Positions 40,500 to 50,408 of a stretch of DNA of 64,000 nucleotides are shown piece after piece. The stretch comes from Nematopogon swammerdamellus (Eukaryota > Arthropoda > Insecta > Lepidoptera > Adelidae). The first letter of the stretch is position 1; each line of letters begins with the position of its first letter. The stretch spans positions 17,753,791-17,817,790 of the forward strand of contig OX336344.1 of NCBI GenBank assembly GCA_946902875.1, read 5' to 3'. Under the pieces are notes generated by a model. It made no database searches, was not told the DNA's origin, and saw nothing but the letters and a program-made list of their open reading frames with translations. Made by a program: the position numbers and the translations under genes.

Positions 40500-42357
40500 A
40501 ATACACTTCCCATGAATATTAGTTAGTTACTAAGTAATTTATTATTATAATTACATAAAAGCTTAAAGAAAAAACTGTAATTAAATTAAAATAGAAACTA
40601 AAACTACCTATCAAATTAAAATTACCTAAACTAAAACAAAATAAACAAACTTTAAAAATAATTAGCCACTCGAGAGACTACCACGATCCGGGTTGACCTA
40701 CCGCCAGAGTCATAGAGCAATTCCCTCAACGGCCTCAGTTTGCTAGATAAAAAATTTCATCCAAAGAGGCCGACGAGGGGAAAGTTCCCATGACACTAGC
40801 GGCGTTACCTCGCTGCACCGCCAAGCTGATTCGTTGCAGCAGGTACGCCCGGGCCCGGCAGTCACCCGAGGATCTGCAGAGTCGTGATCCTAAATCGTGC
40901 ACAAGAATTTTGCCCTCCTCACAGATGGGACCCATGGTCTCTATAGCGAAAGGGATAAAAATATAATTTTGAATGTTTGTCAATGTCTGATATTTGGAGT
41001 GCTTGGTGCGGGCGGCTGTCTCAGCAGCAGAGCCGGCTTTCCTGGCAGTCGACACGACATGCGAGGGCGCGAGCGTGTCGGCGCAGGTGGCGTCCCAGAC
41101 GAGTGCTTTACCCTTTGACCATGGTATCAATGTCATCCCGTCTGGGCGCTTGCCGTCATCCCTGCTGAGACAGGGCTCCAAGATTGACGGCACATTAGAC
41201 GCGCTAAAAGCCCGACGCAGAATATCATTCAGGGTGCCGTGTCGAGAGTGCCGACCTGCGCTTCTGCTGCAACTTAGGCCGTGAATGCCGTTTGACTCTA
41301 CTTGAACCCCGCAGACGCACTTATGAGGTTGTACAAGGTTACAACCGAGTCTCAACGCTATGGAGATTCTCAGAGTATTGTTGTCCAACATAGAGCCAAT
41401 ATTGGTAGACGGGATTGTATGAAGCCAGGCACCTGATTCTTTTTCGCACACAGCTTTGAACCTGGCTTCATCAACCAGAGAATTAAAGTTGAAATTTGAA
41501 ACTATCCGTTGTACATTTATTAGGTCCCAGTTCTTTTGAACGTGTGGAAAAGGCGGCAATGAAGTGCCCGGGCAGAGCACCTCCCACGCATCCTCGGCGT
41601 CCGACACATGGCTGATCTCAGATCTGTCTACAGGAAATGGTAACATGTTAGAGACAAGACCCGAGACGCCATGAGTGGACGCCAAGAAAGCGGGGAGGGC
41701 GATGTCCGACACACGTCTAATGCCGAGCCCACCGAATTTTATTGGCATAGTTGCCTGTATCCATTGCATTTCATTTAATCTTATATTGAAAAGAGACTCT
41801 AATGTTAATTTAATTGCTTTATCCATGGCCACGACAAACTCTGAGTATCTCCACAGTGGAGTTGTTCTGACTATATAAGTTAATTTTGGTATACAAAAAC
41901 AGTTTTTAAGAAGGAAGTAGCCAACGTGTGAGTTCAGAGTAAATATTTTTTTAAATAGTGAATCTAATTCGGCTAGTTTTTTATTTAAAACTTCCAACCC
42001 TGCATCATCTGTGATAGGGGCACCAAGTAAAGTTAAATTATTTGAAATTACACGGATATTGGGACACAAGCAAGAGAATTTTTTAATTATATCTACATTA
42101 TTGCCAGTTGAACAGAAGTACAACTCGCACTTCGATGTATTTATTTGTAAACCTATTTTCGAGCACTCTGATATTATTACTTCTAGATCTGACAAAACGG
42201 TGTCGGGATCGCCAGCCAATGTGCCGTCATCCAAATACCAGACATTAAGCTCGGAATGCAGACTTTCGACAATACTTTGAATAGCTAAACTAAATGCCAT
42301 AGGACCCAATGGGTCTCCCTGCTGTGCTCTCCCACCTGTGATTGTATAATATGTTCA
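40500..42357 (-). mobile_element. 5'-truncated LINE with restriction-like endonuclease (R2/R4/Hero-type group)
   Basis: The element comprises the ORF fragment below and an AT-rich 3' UTR (about 40500-40734) with repeated 'tttaatt' blocks. The 5' cut is inside the RT domain. A second, broken copy of the same family occurs at 49925-50408. The exact 3' end is not determined. Confidence 0.75.
40735..42354 (-). CDS. Reverse transcriptase / restriction-like endonuclease, C-terminal 539 residues
   Basis: The frame is open from just after a TGA at 42357-42355 to the stop at 40735, so the start is lost by truncation. Visible order: RT motif B (GRAQQGDPLGP, residues 8-18), catalytic motif C as WYLDDGT (about 39-45, Leu in the second position of the usual YADD), post-core region with KFGGLGIRR, a CCHC zinc knuckle (C-x-C-x9-H-x3-C, about 346-363), and RPDG followed by VWDAT (about 403-421), consistent with a PD-(D/E)xK endonuclease. 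It ends with LAVQRGNAASVMGT. The knuckle followed by a C-terminal endonuclease is the layout of R2, R4/Dong, NeSL and Hero LINEs, which nick DNA and prime reverse transcription at the target. Assignment to one clade is not certain. The long undamaged frame suggests recent insertion. Without the fingers and palm motif A it cannot be active. Confidence 0.8.
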   Translation of the reverse strand, partial: TYYTITGGRAQQGDPLGPMAFSLAIQSIVESLHSELNVWYLDDGTLAGDPDTVLSDLEVIISECSKIGLQINTSKCELYFCSTGNNVDIIKKFSCLCPNIRVISNNLTLLGAPITDDAGLEVLNKKLAELDSLFKKIFTLNSHVGYFLLKNCFCIPKLTYIVRTTPLWRYSEFVVAMDKAIKLTLESLFNIRLNEMQWIQATMPIKFGGLGIRRVSDIALPAFLASTHGVSGLVSNMLPFPVDRSEISHVSDAEDAWEVLCPGTSLPPFPHVQKNWDLINVQRIVSNFNFNSLVDEARFKAVCEKESGAWLHTIPSTNIGSMLDNNTLRISIALRLGCNLVQPHKCVCGVQVESNGIHGLSCSRSAGRHSRHGTLNDILRRAFSASNVPSILEPCLSRDDGKRPDGMTLIPWSKGKALVWDATCADTLAPSHVVSTARKAGSAAETAARTKHSKYQTLTNIQNYIFIPFAIETMGPICEEGKILVHDLGSRLCRSSGDCRARAYLLQRISLAVQRGNAASVMGTFPSSASLDEIFYLAN

Positions 42358-42470
42358 CCAAAAAATAAAAATGTACTTGAAGAGTAACATTGTCGTAAAA
42401 ATGGATATAATTTTGGATATAATTTATATTAATATTAATTGATCAATATTATGTACTATACATTATATTG

Positions 42471-42618
42471 TACCGCGTGGGGTCGGTACTAAAAAGAATA
42501 GGCCCACTGCATCTCTCCCCGTGCATGTCGTAAAAGGCGATGAAGGGATAACGACAAGATGCCGTGCTAAAGGGCGACAGGCTAGCCACCTCTCACCTTG
42601 GCACGATACTTGACTCCG
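42471..42618 (+). mobile_element. SINE head-1 + start of body-Y
   Basis: Starts CGCGTGGGGTCGGTACTAAA, CCCCGTGCATGTCGTAAAAG, 'ATGCCGTGCTAAAGGGCGAC', CTCTCACCTTGGCACG. Truncated on the 3' side near 42618. Confidence 0.8.
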
Positions 42619-42654
42619 TACCATGACTACGCCGACTCATGCAGCCATTGTGAA

Positions 42655-42686
42655 AGGGGGACGTGGGGGGGGGGGGGGGGGGGGTG
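42655..42686 (+). repeat. G-run
   Basis: About 20 uninterrupted G (42665-42684) within GGGACGTGG. Likely sequencing-length uncertainty and possible G-quadruplex. Confidence 0.8.
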
Positions 42687-42690
42687 GTAT

Positions 42691-43611
42691 AAATGGGCGA
42701 AAATAGCGCGACGCAATAAATGGACGACCCCGAGTGTATTCGTACAAAAACCCTTACAATCTTTCAATGTTGGTCTTCCCGGCGGGGCGGTGGCGGCGCG
42801 CGGCGGCGGCTCGGCTGTTCTCGATGACGTCTCAGTACAAAATGTAAGCCAATAACACATAACCTACGTCTAAGCGCACCCATTCCTTTACCCTACTCAC
42901 AATTTACTAGGGACCAATTAACTACTACCTACAGAACACACACTAAAACTATGAGCTTAGATTATGCAAACTACAAACAGCCAAACGAATATAAACCTTA
43001 AGAAAACAGCGTCAAAGAGTCCAATCCAATGACAGAAATGAGAGAATATTCATGTAAAATTTAATCCACGATTGTGGTTACAGCTATCATGTTAAGCGAA
43101 ATGTGTTCTAATGTCGAATGCCGTAAAGTTCAAGTTCTGGTTTATTACAGAGACATAAAATATGAACCGGGCCAGTGGGCTATCCAAAGGGCTAGATAAC
43201 CCTGTTTATTAAGAAACATATGGTTTCTGCGACTCTGAAAATAAAGTTGGTACAAAATCAAATAAAGATTTAAAGACCCCGTAGAATAAAGACTCTTAAT
43301 AAAGAAAATCTTGTCAATTTGTAATTTTATTTCAAATTCAAATTATCATTATTATGAAAATAAAAGTGTTTTTTTTTTTCTCTCTGCGTTCTCCATTTAG
43401 TCTTTCTTGATGTTTTACATTATGCTTTTATTATATTCTGTCTTCTTTCTTGCTTTTGCATTCCATGGTATCTTTTTCTTTTATTTACTTTAGGGCTTTG
43501 AACAATACAATGTTCAAAATCAGCGACATAGTATTTATTTTCTCTACCTCTTAGGGAAAACAAGGTCCAACAAAATGTATAATCTGCTTATCTCCGTCTT
43601 GTGTTGGTTTT
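42691..43611. other. No gene recognised
   Basis: A short GC-rich patch (42780-42830, 'ggcggcgcgcggcggcgg'), then AT-rich DNA. The frames at 42598-42855 and 42627-42860 mirror each other and have no domain. Confidence 0.4.
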
Positions 43612-44020
43612 TTAGGGTTCCGTATCCGGTACGGGACCCTATTACTAAGCCTACGCCGTCTGTCTGTCTGTCCGTCCGTCCGTCCGTCAGTCTGTCCGAT
43701 CCGAGGGCTGTATCTCTTGAACCGTAATAGGTAGCCCGTTGAAATTTTTACAGAATATGTGTTATTATGGCCGATATAACAACAAATAATAAAAATAAGA
43801 AAAAGTAAAAAAATCATGGGGTTCCCATAGAAGAAATAAAAAAGTGTATGCGCGTGCGCCATCTACCGAATAGAGTATGAAGCATTTTAACTAATCAGGA
43901 ATTTTAACTAGTATGAAGCATTTCATAACACGCCATAGATGGCGTGAGTGGCGCTAACCATGACATGGCGATACGGAACCCTCGGTGTGCGAGTTCGACT
44001 CGCACTTGGCCGGGTTTTTT
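43612..44020 (+). repeat. 'GGGTTCCGTA ... TTGGCCGG' repeat, complete copy
   Basis: Same order as 22157-22512 and somewhat longer: AGGGTTCCGTATCCGGTACG, (GTCC)n, 'TCTTGAACCGTAATAGG', CAGAATATGTGTTATTATGG, ATGCGCGTGCGCCATCTACC, GCCATAGATGGCG inverted motif, TACGGAACCCTCGG, GCGAGTTCGACTCGC, ACTTGGCCGG and a T-run. GGTTCCGTA and TACGGAACC at the two ends are inverted. Confidence 0.75.
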
Positions 44021-44606
44021 TTGCATTTCTGCCTGTCTTTCTTACTTCATTTCACCTTCAACTTAGTTATACCTATTCGTCTTGTAGGTACTATTGTTAA
44101 TAAGTTTTGAGGCATCTTTATAGTGCCGGTTTTAATAACAAGGGCCCGTCTACACTAGCGCAATTTGGGACATCCGACGTCGGAATAATCGTTTCGGTTA
44201 GGAAGCATGTGCTCACTGCTTGAGGCGACTGCGAACAAATTTCATCTCTATTCCCTTCAGAAAAGGTTATAATTTTATTGCCTCTGGGGAAACTCTTTCA
44301 GACTACGCATCTGAAAAATTCAATGCGGAATCAACTTTCAATGAATAATATTTAGGTCGAAAATAGTTAACAGATGCGGAGATGAGAAGTGACAAAGTGT
44401 TTAAGGCGGATTTGGTGAAAGTAGGAGGTAATCTCATACTAATTGTTGTCCGGCACAAGTTGTAATGTAGTTGAGAGTTTCCTCTTAGGACATATTAAAT
44501 GATCGTCTCTATAATGAAGATGTACCGTTTTAATTTCGTCCCTATTTTAATAGGATCTCTAGTATACTTTTACTTAATAGTTTTTATTAAGGATATTAAG
44601 CGCCGT
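44021..44606. other. No gene recognised
   Basis: AT-rich unique-looking sequence. Confidence 0.4.
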
Positions 44607-45227
44607 TTTGACGTGATGATGTCACGTCTTATAAATTGATGAACACCGGCTGCACGCACGAAGAAGTGTAACGTTCCATCTAAACCTATGTGTGCAAGCG
44701 AGAGCGCGATAGAGACCTGTGTGTGCAAGCGAGAGCGCGATAGAGAGGCATATACAATAGTAGAAAATACAAAATATATTTCTCTGTCTTTTACGAGCCT
44801 CGAACCCGCGGTCCCTGCCACCATCACTGACCAGACGTGTTATCCACGCAGGCTATCGACCGTGTACTTATCGCTGCAAATTTTCTCAACAGTATGTGAA
44901 TTTCATATGTGAATTTCATGGAGCGACATCTAGCGTCCACATCTAGCGTCAATATTAAATGAAATACTTCAGCCAGCGGTATACTTGATTTAGCAGTTAG
45001 GTAATTGTTGCAACGTTGAACATGTAGATGGCGTTATGTAGGTTTTTTAAATATAAATTAAACAAAAATTAATAGTCGTTATTTTCTCATATTTTTTATT
45101 AGTTATTATCACATCTTTATCATGTACTTAAATTAATTTTACATGGTAAATATCCGCCGGAACTGATTTACTTTATGACATCATCACGTAAAACTATCGT
45201 CCGTAAACCAACATTACAGACAACCAT
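44607..45227. mobile_element. 'GTGATAACGTC' MITE, long diverged copy 3
   Basis: The left end GACGTGATGATGTCACGTC and TTATAAATTGATGAACACCG and the right end GACATCATCACGTAAAAC and TACAGACAACCATTTTTTT correspond to copies 1 and 2, but the interior (44770-45170) is different and longer. A tandem duplication of 'ctgtgtgtgcaagcgagagcgcgatagaga' (about 33 bp) is at 44690-44755. The right end again abuts a SINE tail. Confidence 0.7.
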
Positions 45228-45455
45228 TTTTTTTTTAAACTGACACGGTTGACTACATCACCTACTACATCCGTGATATCAGGCCATAACATCGGGTGAA
45301 CTAGGTGCCACGTGCTTCCCTTAACTTCATGTCGGCTACACTTAACTGGACGTTTCATTCAGTGAGGTGGTATCAACCCGGGCGGGATAAACCCTACCAC
45401 CTACCGCACCGCTGAGCTACCGAGGCTGACCGCACCGCTGAGCTACCGAGGCTGT
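45228..45455 (-). mobile_element. SINE body-X + head-2 scrap, with duplicated end
   Basis: ACTGACACGGTTGACTACATC, then body-X with deletions, then CACCGCTGAGCTACCGAGGC (the A-box end of head-2) repeated twice in tandem at 45405-45455 (26-bp unit). Same 'GTTGACTAC' variant as the 29656 copy. Confidence 0.75.
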
Positions 45456-47118
45456 TTTGCTTTCAAATTGTCAGTTGAATATTGCGTTTTACAAAATAAA
45501 AATTTTATTACATGAATCTTTTTGATTTCACACATACAGGAATTTGATAAAAATCTCCAATAATAAACACACTGACTTCACAAATTGACTTTCATTTGTT
45601 TTTAAATTAATTCGTCTAATGTTTATAGTATATTGTATAATTTCATCCATAGGTAGGTAACCTACGCTTAGACATGTTGATAATTCCGCCAGTTCTAAAT
45701 TCAATGCGAAGAAGAACTGACAAAGAAACTTCGCATCGCAAGTTACAATGCTATGTTAGTTAGTTATATTATTGTAACTTACAAATAATTAACCCATAAT
45801 TACCGCTCACAAGAACATTAATATTTATAGCATAAACATGAATACTGAATAATCTGACCACTCTGCCTATTTAAATTACCTAGTGTTATTTTAGGCGTCC
45901 AAGTTATCTCTGTTGTTTTTTTTTCATTAATTTGTTAATATTTTAAATAATAAAATAATAAATAAATAAAAAACCATTTATTGAGTGTGATAAACATTTG
46001 CATACAGAGCAGTAATACTTAGTCTAACCTAATACATTTATTTACATGATTTATGTTGTTGCTGACTGGTGTAACGGTGCTTACTCAAAAGGCAAGGGGT
46101 ATTGCATACGAGCAATCTCTTACCCCCTTCCTAAGTGATATAATCTGCTTATTTGACATCTCTTTTGCGGTCAGACTTCATTTAGTGGCAGAAATTAACA
46201 ATACAAAATTTACAATTATGAAACAATAAAATATAAATATAAGTATGAATAAAATATTTGAATTTGAATTTTGAATTTGACACAGCAAGACTAACATAAC
46301 AAAAAAAAAAAAAAACCAACAAACTACCCACAGGGAACTACCCACCTACAACTATTTGTCGATTTTGATCATTTGCATAATTCATAAAAATTTCAGAAAT
46401 TAGCAGATTTTAAGTGTTGTTTCTTTAAATACCTACAATAAAATATGTTGTAATAGTGTGGTTGACCGGGAGAGATTGCCTTAGGAAATAAGTCCGCCAT
46501 TTGTTATATAGAATTTATATTAAACAATAAAGCATATTAAATAAATAAAAATAAATATCTGCCATATAGTGCCATTGTCAATTTTGATACTTAAATATAT
46601 CAAGTCTAGTCAACAGTTGTTGTCCACTTGTTGATAGTTGTTCATAAAAAAAAATATGATTCGTCAGTGGGGTAGGATGGGAAAAGGAATAATGGTCGAA
46701 ATTCCCGCAGGAGCTTGTACCGGGTACGCAGTTTCGCATTGTTTAGTATTTGCTCCGTCGACCACTTGACCTTTCGCTTTTTGTTCCTTCGGCTTCGATC
46801 GGTCCCTCAGCTGACCTCGTGTTCCCAGCTTCCGGTGAAAGGAAAAACAGTTTTGCCGGAACACGCAGCTGTGCTGGAAAGAGTTAGAATTACAATTCCC
46901 TTCAACTTAGTTACAGTAATAGTAACATTGTCATACAAAATGGTATTGAAAAAGTGTCGCCGAGTCTAGTTTTTGCCCGAGGTTTTTGCTCACAGCTCAG
47001 GCCGCCGTTGAGGTAGCGTTGTGATTTTAGCCTAAAACAACCTCTGACAGAATGTAACAGTGAAAACCGTATGTAAATCGATAAAGTGGTTCTTGAGTTA
47101 TAGGCATTATTCTATCAG
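45456..47118. other. No gene recognised
   Basis: AT-rich. At 45950-46290 a sequence with 'aatttgaattttgaatttgacac' microsatellite and TTTATTGAGTGTG may be an inverted LINE 3' end, but no coding part is visible. The complementary frames at 46664-46969 have no domain. Confidence 0.4.
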
Positions 47119-47460
47119 CATCGGTAGCTCAGTTGTGCGGTCGGTCGACTGTTGTTAACCAACGCTGAGCGCAGTCAGTACTTGGATGGGTGACCGTGGT
47201 TCGGATTCCACGTTAAACTGTAGGTCCCTTCCCTTCTTACCTTACTAGGTGGTAGAGTTTATCCCGGCCGGGTTGATACCACCGCACTGAGCGAAACATC
47301 GGTCGAAACGGCTAAGTAAATAGTTCGTGTTTTCCGTCCAGTTCAGTGTAGCCGACATGAAATGAAGGGAAGCACTGACATGACACCTAGTTCACCCTGT
47401 GTTATCGGTTGACATCACGGATGTTGTATGTGATGTAGTCAATTGTGTCAGTTTCCATAA

Positions 47461-47491
<31 letters not shown>

Positions 47492-47495
47492 GAGG
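47119..47495 (+). mobile_element. SINE head-2 + body-X, complete plus-strand copy
   Basis: A box TAGCTCAGTTGTGC (47125), a 5S-like core at about 47154-47196 (AACGCTGAGCGCAGTCAGTA and CTTGGATGGGTGACCG), B box GGTTCGGATTCC (47198-47209), body-X to GTCAGTTTCCATAAAACA and a (TA)n expansion (47466-47492). It shows the tRNA-5S-tRNA arrangement without needing to reverse the strand. Confidence 0.9.
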
Positions 47496-47852
47496 AGGTG
47501 CTGATCAAAACCGCTTATTTCCACTTTTGACAGTTCGTTTTTTTTTTAGATTATGGTTCGCAACGCTAAAATGCACCTAACTACAACTTGTAACCTCACC
47601 AAAACCCTTTATTTCTACTCTAAAAACGACTGCCAAAACAGCCAATTTGAGCAAAACAGCTTATTTCCATCAATTATTTTAATTAATTTCAAGGAAATAA
47701 AACGTTTTGAACAGACTCGTCACGTCATGTCAAAATTGTATGGGATATTAGTGCGTTTTGATCCGATCATATTTTTGAATTATTTTTTGTTGCTGGTATC
47801 ACTGGCTGACCTAACTGACGTAGTAGTTATATTCTCTTTGGCTATAAGAAGA
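47496..47852 (+). other. Unassigned; long open frame without domain
   Basis: The plus frame beginning near 47553 stays open for 130 codons to 47945, but its last third lies inside the MITE at 47861 and its codons read as AT-rich noise. A related motif, GATCAAAACCGCTTATTTCC, at 47506 recurs in diverged form at 48440-48485 (GATCGAAAGCACATATTTCC and TAATCAAAAGCACTTATTTT), so this 1-kb block is flanked by a repeated sequence and may itself be an element. Confidence 0.35.
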
Positions 47853-48089
47853 AGAAAAACCATAGCCGACTATCATTGGTCTTCCTCCTGTGACAGGACT
47901 GAGAGAGAAACACGAAGATTGCGACGGTCGCCCGATGAAGGGTGAGCGATTTCATGTTTCTCTCTCGCTCCTGTCATCGGTAGGCAAGCGAGAGCGATTA
48001 AGCGATAGCAACGTCGCAGTGGAGCTATGACGATGCAGCATGGCTTGTCTCCGTAGAGGGAGACAATGATAGTCGGCTATGAGAAAAAC
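47853..48089. mobile_element. 221-bp hAT-like MITE with 8-bp target duplication
   Basis: The element 47861-48081 begins CATAGCCGACTATCATTG and ends with its exact reverse complement (18 bp). Exact 8-bp direct repeats AGAAAAAC (47853-47860, 48082-48089) flank it. The interior has further inverted sequence (GAGAGAAACACGAAG, 'CATGTTTCTCTCTCGC') but no ORF. The 8-bp duplication suggests the hAT superfamily, though the TIR start CATAG is not the usual CAGGG. Confidence 0.85.
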
Positions 48090-48544
48090 CATTCGCTTTT
48101 CGCTCGCATCTCGCATATTATTGTTTTATTAAATTATTTGTGTCGGAGATTTCGAAGCAGCATGGAATCGGATTTCGAAACAGCATGGAGAAAATGATGA
48201 TGTCGATGATGAGGAACGATGTGAGTGCTTGGAGCACGAAATGAATATCGTTACAATTTAAGCATTTGATTTGGTACTTCTTTTACAGTGTTAAATAAAA
48301 GATTGATTTGATATGTCTCATTTTGTTTTATTAAAAAATATATACATCATGAAAGTCAAGGCTATCATAAAAAAAATTACAAGTCATTAAATATGCTTAA
48401 AGTATTTGTTACATATTTCACAGTTATTATTGGTTTGATCGAAAGCACATATTTCCATATTTGACCTAATCAAAAGCACTTATTTTCTTGCATGACCTAA
48501 AATTTTACATAAAGTCCTAATTTTTAGAGGTATATTTGAAATCC
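48090..48544. other. No gene recognised
   Basis: AT-rich, with a short direct repeat (GATTTCGAA(g/a)CAGCATGG at 48150-48188). Confidence 0.4.
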
Positions 48545-48765
48545 TTACCTATAATAAAATCCAACGTCTGCTTTCTGTCTGTCGGTCTGTCCGCTTATAA
48601 CTCGAGAACCACTGAACCGATTTTAATAAAACAAAATTCTACGGATAGCTTGATTCTTCCCATCAACTATAGGCTACTTACTATCACGCTAAATAGCTTA
48701 TGAGGTTAGCAGTGAAGTGAAATATGAGAGCGGGCGGAGCCGCGGGCACAGCTAGTGTAGTATAA
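48545..48765 (+). repeat. 'CTATAATAAAATCC ... GCCGCGGGCACAGCTAG' repeat
   Basis: Begins CCTATAATAAAATCCAACGT, has CTGTCTGTCGGTCTGTCCGC, TAACTCGAGAACCACTGAAC, CGATTTTAATAAAACAAA and ends GGCGGAGCCGCGGGCACAGC followed by TAG. The end motif is an inverted relative of the GCCCGCGGCTTCGC start of the fold-back element. I know this type of terminus from many arthropod genomes but cannot assign the class. Confidence 0.6.
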
Positions 48766-49144
48766 TTGTAAAAAAAATAAGAATACTATAAAAATACTTG
48801 AAGTATCAAGTTTTTAATCTATATCTATATCTTCTATCTTCTTCTATACATATAATACAATCGTTAAATTAATAATCTCTCTTTGTCTGTACGCGCATCA
48901 CGCAAAAACCACTGAACGGAATTTGACGAAACTTTGTATAGTGACAGTGTATATCCCGGATTAACATAATAAACAAAAAAATATAATAAAAATTAAAATT
49001 ATTATAAAATTTTAATGACAAGTTGACAACGGAGAACTGTCATCTCGACGTGAGCTGGCCGGTGACAAAATGTTTGATAAATAAAAAAAAAAAAAAAAAT
49101 TGAAGTCGAACTGATGTCGCTGTCATTGGTGCAATTTATATTTC
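48766..49144. other. No gene recognised
   Basis: AT-rich. Includes a partial 'aatctctctttgtctgtacgcgcatcacgcaaaaaccactgaacggaatttgac'-like segment (48878-48935), a common motif of the same arthropod repeat class. Confidence 0.4.
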
Positions 49145-49189
49145 TGTTGCCCGCGGCTTCGCCAGCGTGAAATTCGTATTAAAAAAAAA

Positions 49190-49875
49190 AGTAAGTAACT
49201 AAAGGCGGAGCCGAAGGCGGATCTGCGCTCACGTAAACGATATTCTTTCTCGATGAAAGTAACTAAGGGCGAGGCGTAAGTCGGAGCTGAGTTCAGGAAG
49301 AAAAAAAACATTCTTTCTTGAATGAAGTAAGTAACTATGGGCAGGCCGCAGGCCGAGCTGCGTTCAGGAAGAAGCTAAACCATCTTGAAGAAAGTAAGTA
49401 ACTAAGGCCAGGCCGAAGGCCGAGCTACGTTCTGATAAATGATAAACCATCTCGGAGAAAGCGAGTAACTAGGGCGAGGCCGAAGGCCGAGCTGCGTTCA
49501 GGAAGAAGCTGAACCATCTTGAAGAAAGTAAGTAACTAAGGCGAGGCCGAAGGCCGAGCTGCGTTCAGGAAAAAGCTAAACCATCTTGAAGAAAGTGAGT
49601 AACTAAGGCGAGGCCGAAGGCCGAGCTACATTCTGATAAATAATAAAACATCTTGAAGAAAGCAAGTAAATAAGGGCGAGGCCGAAGGCCGAGCTGCATT
49701 CGGGAAGAAGCTAAACCATCTCGAAGAAAGCAAGTAACTAAGGGCTAGGCCGAAGGCCGAGCTGCGTTCAGGAAGAAGGTAAACCTTCTTGAAGAAAGTA
49801 AGTAACTAAGGCGAGGCCGAAGGCCGAGCTGCGTTCTGGATGAAGCTAAACCATCTCGAATAAAGTAGGTAACTA
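49190..49875 (+). repeat. Tandem array, about ten 67-bp units
   Basis: Each unit: AAAGTAAGTAACTAAGG, then GCGAGGCCGAAGGCCGAGC, TGCGTTCAGGAAGAAGC and TAAACCATCTTGAAG. Alternate units differ at the third block (TACGTTCTGATAAATG versus TGCGTTCAGGAAGAAG), suggesting a higher-order period. The inner GGCCGAAGGCC can fold on itself. Confidence 0.85.
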
Positions 49876-49924
49876 AGCGATATTAAGATTGAGTTAAATT
49901 AATTTAAATTTTATTATAAAGTCC

Positions 49925-50408
49925 ACGCTTCTGACGGCAAACATACCGTGCATCCTAAAACCTTGCGGTTATTCCCGGCTGGATGGCAAGAGGCCCGATG
50001 GTATCACCTTAGTTCCATGGGCCAAGGGTAGGTCTTTGATGTGGGACGCCATTTGTGTTCTCACATTGGCTCCAAGTCACGTTCGGGCATCTTCAAGACC
50101 GGCCGGCGCGGCCGAGGCCTGGGCGGACAGCCTCAAACGCAATACATATTATAGATATATAATTCAAGATTTCGAATTTGTTGCGTTTGCGGTTGAAACC
50201 CTCGGTCCGTGGAGCAGTCATTGAAGCCAAAAGCTTCTTGAAGAGGCTTGGGTCTCTGCTGGTGGACGCAACTGGTGTCCCGCAATCAAGGGCCTACTTC
50301 ATTCAAACGGTAAGCTTTGCCATTCAGCGGGGTAATGCCGCAAGTGTTCTAGGAACATTTGAAAACGCCCCTTTTATGATAGTTATTTTAATGTTTGTTA
50401 GGTAGGTT
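49925..50408 (+). pseudogene. Relic of the restriction-like-endonuclease LINE inside the fold-back element
   Basis: The plus strand reads NIPCILKPCGYSRLDGKRPDG, WAKGRSLMWDA, 'LTLAPSHVRASSRPAGAAEA' and, after a frameshift near 50205, 'LLVDATGVPQSRAYFIQTVS' and 'FAIQRGNAASVLGTF'. These align in order with the C-terminal endonuclease region of the 40735-42354 protein (RPD, WDA, IQRGNAASV all kept). It begins within the endonuclease region, so it is strongly 5'-truncated, and is broken by at least one frameshift. A short 3' UTR follows to about 50460. Confidence 0.85.

Noticed and set aside
47119..47210. Genuine 5S rRNA gene
   Set aside because: Only the internal promoter-like part is similar; the 5S ends and stems I and III are absent, and the segment is flanked by tRNA-like boxes.
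47553..47945. 130-codon ORF as a novel gene
   Set aside because: Its end lies within a MITE and the remainder shows no domain or codon pattern beyond AT-rich background.
49190..49875. CRISPR-like array
   Set aside because: Units are tandem without unique spacers and the context is eukaryotic; it is part of a fold-back element.
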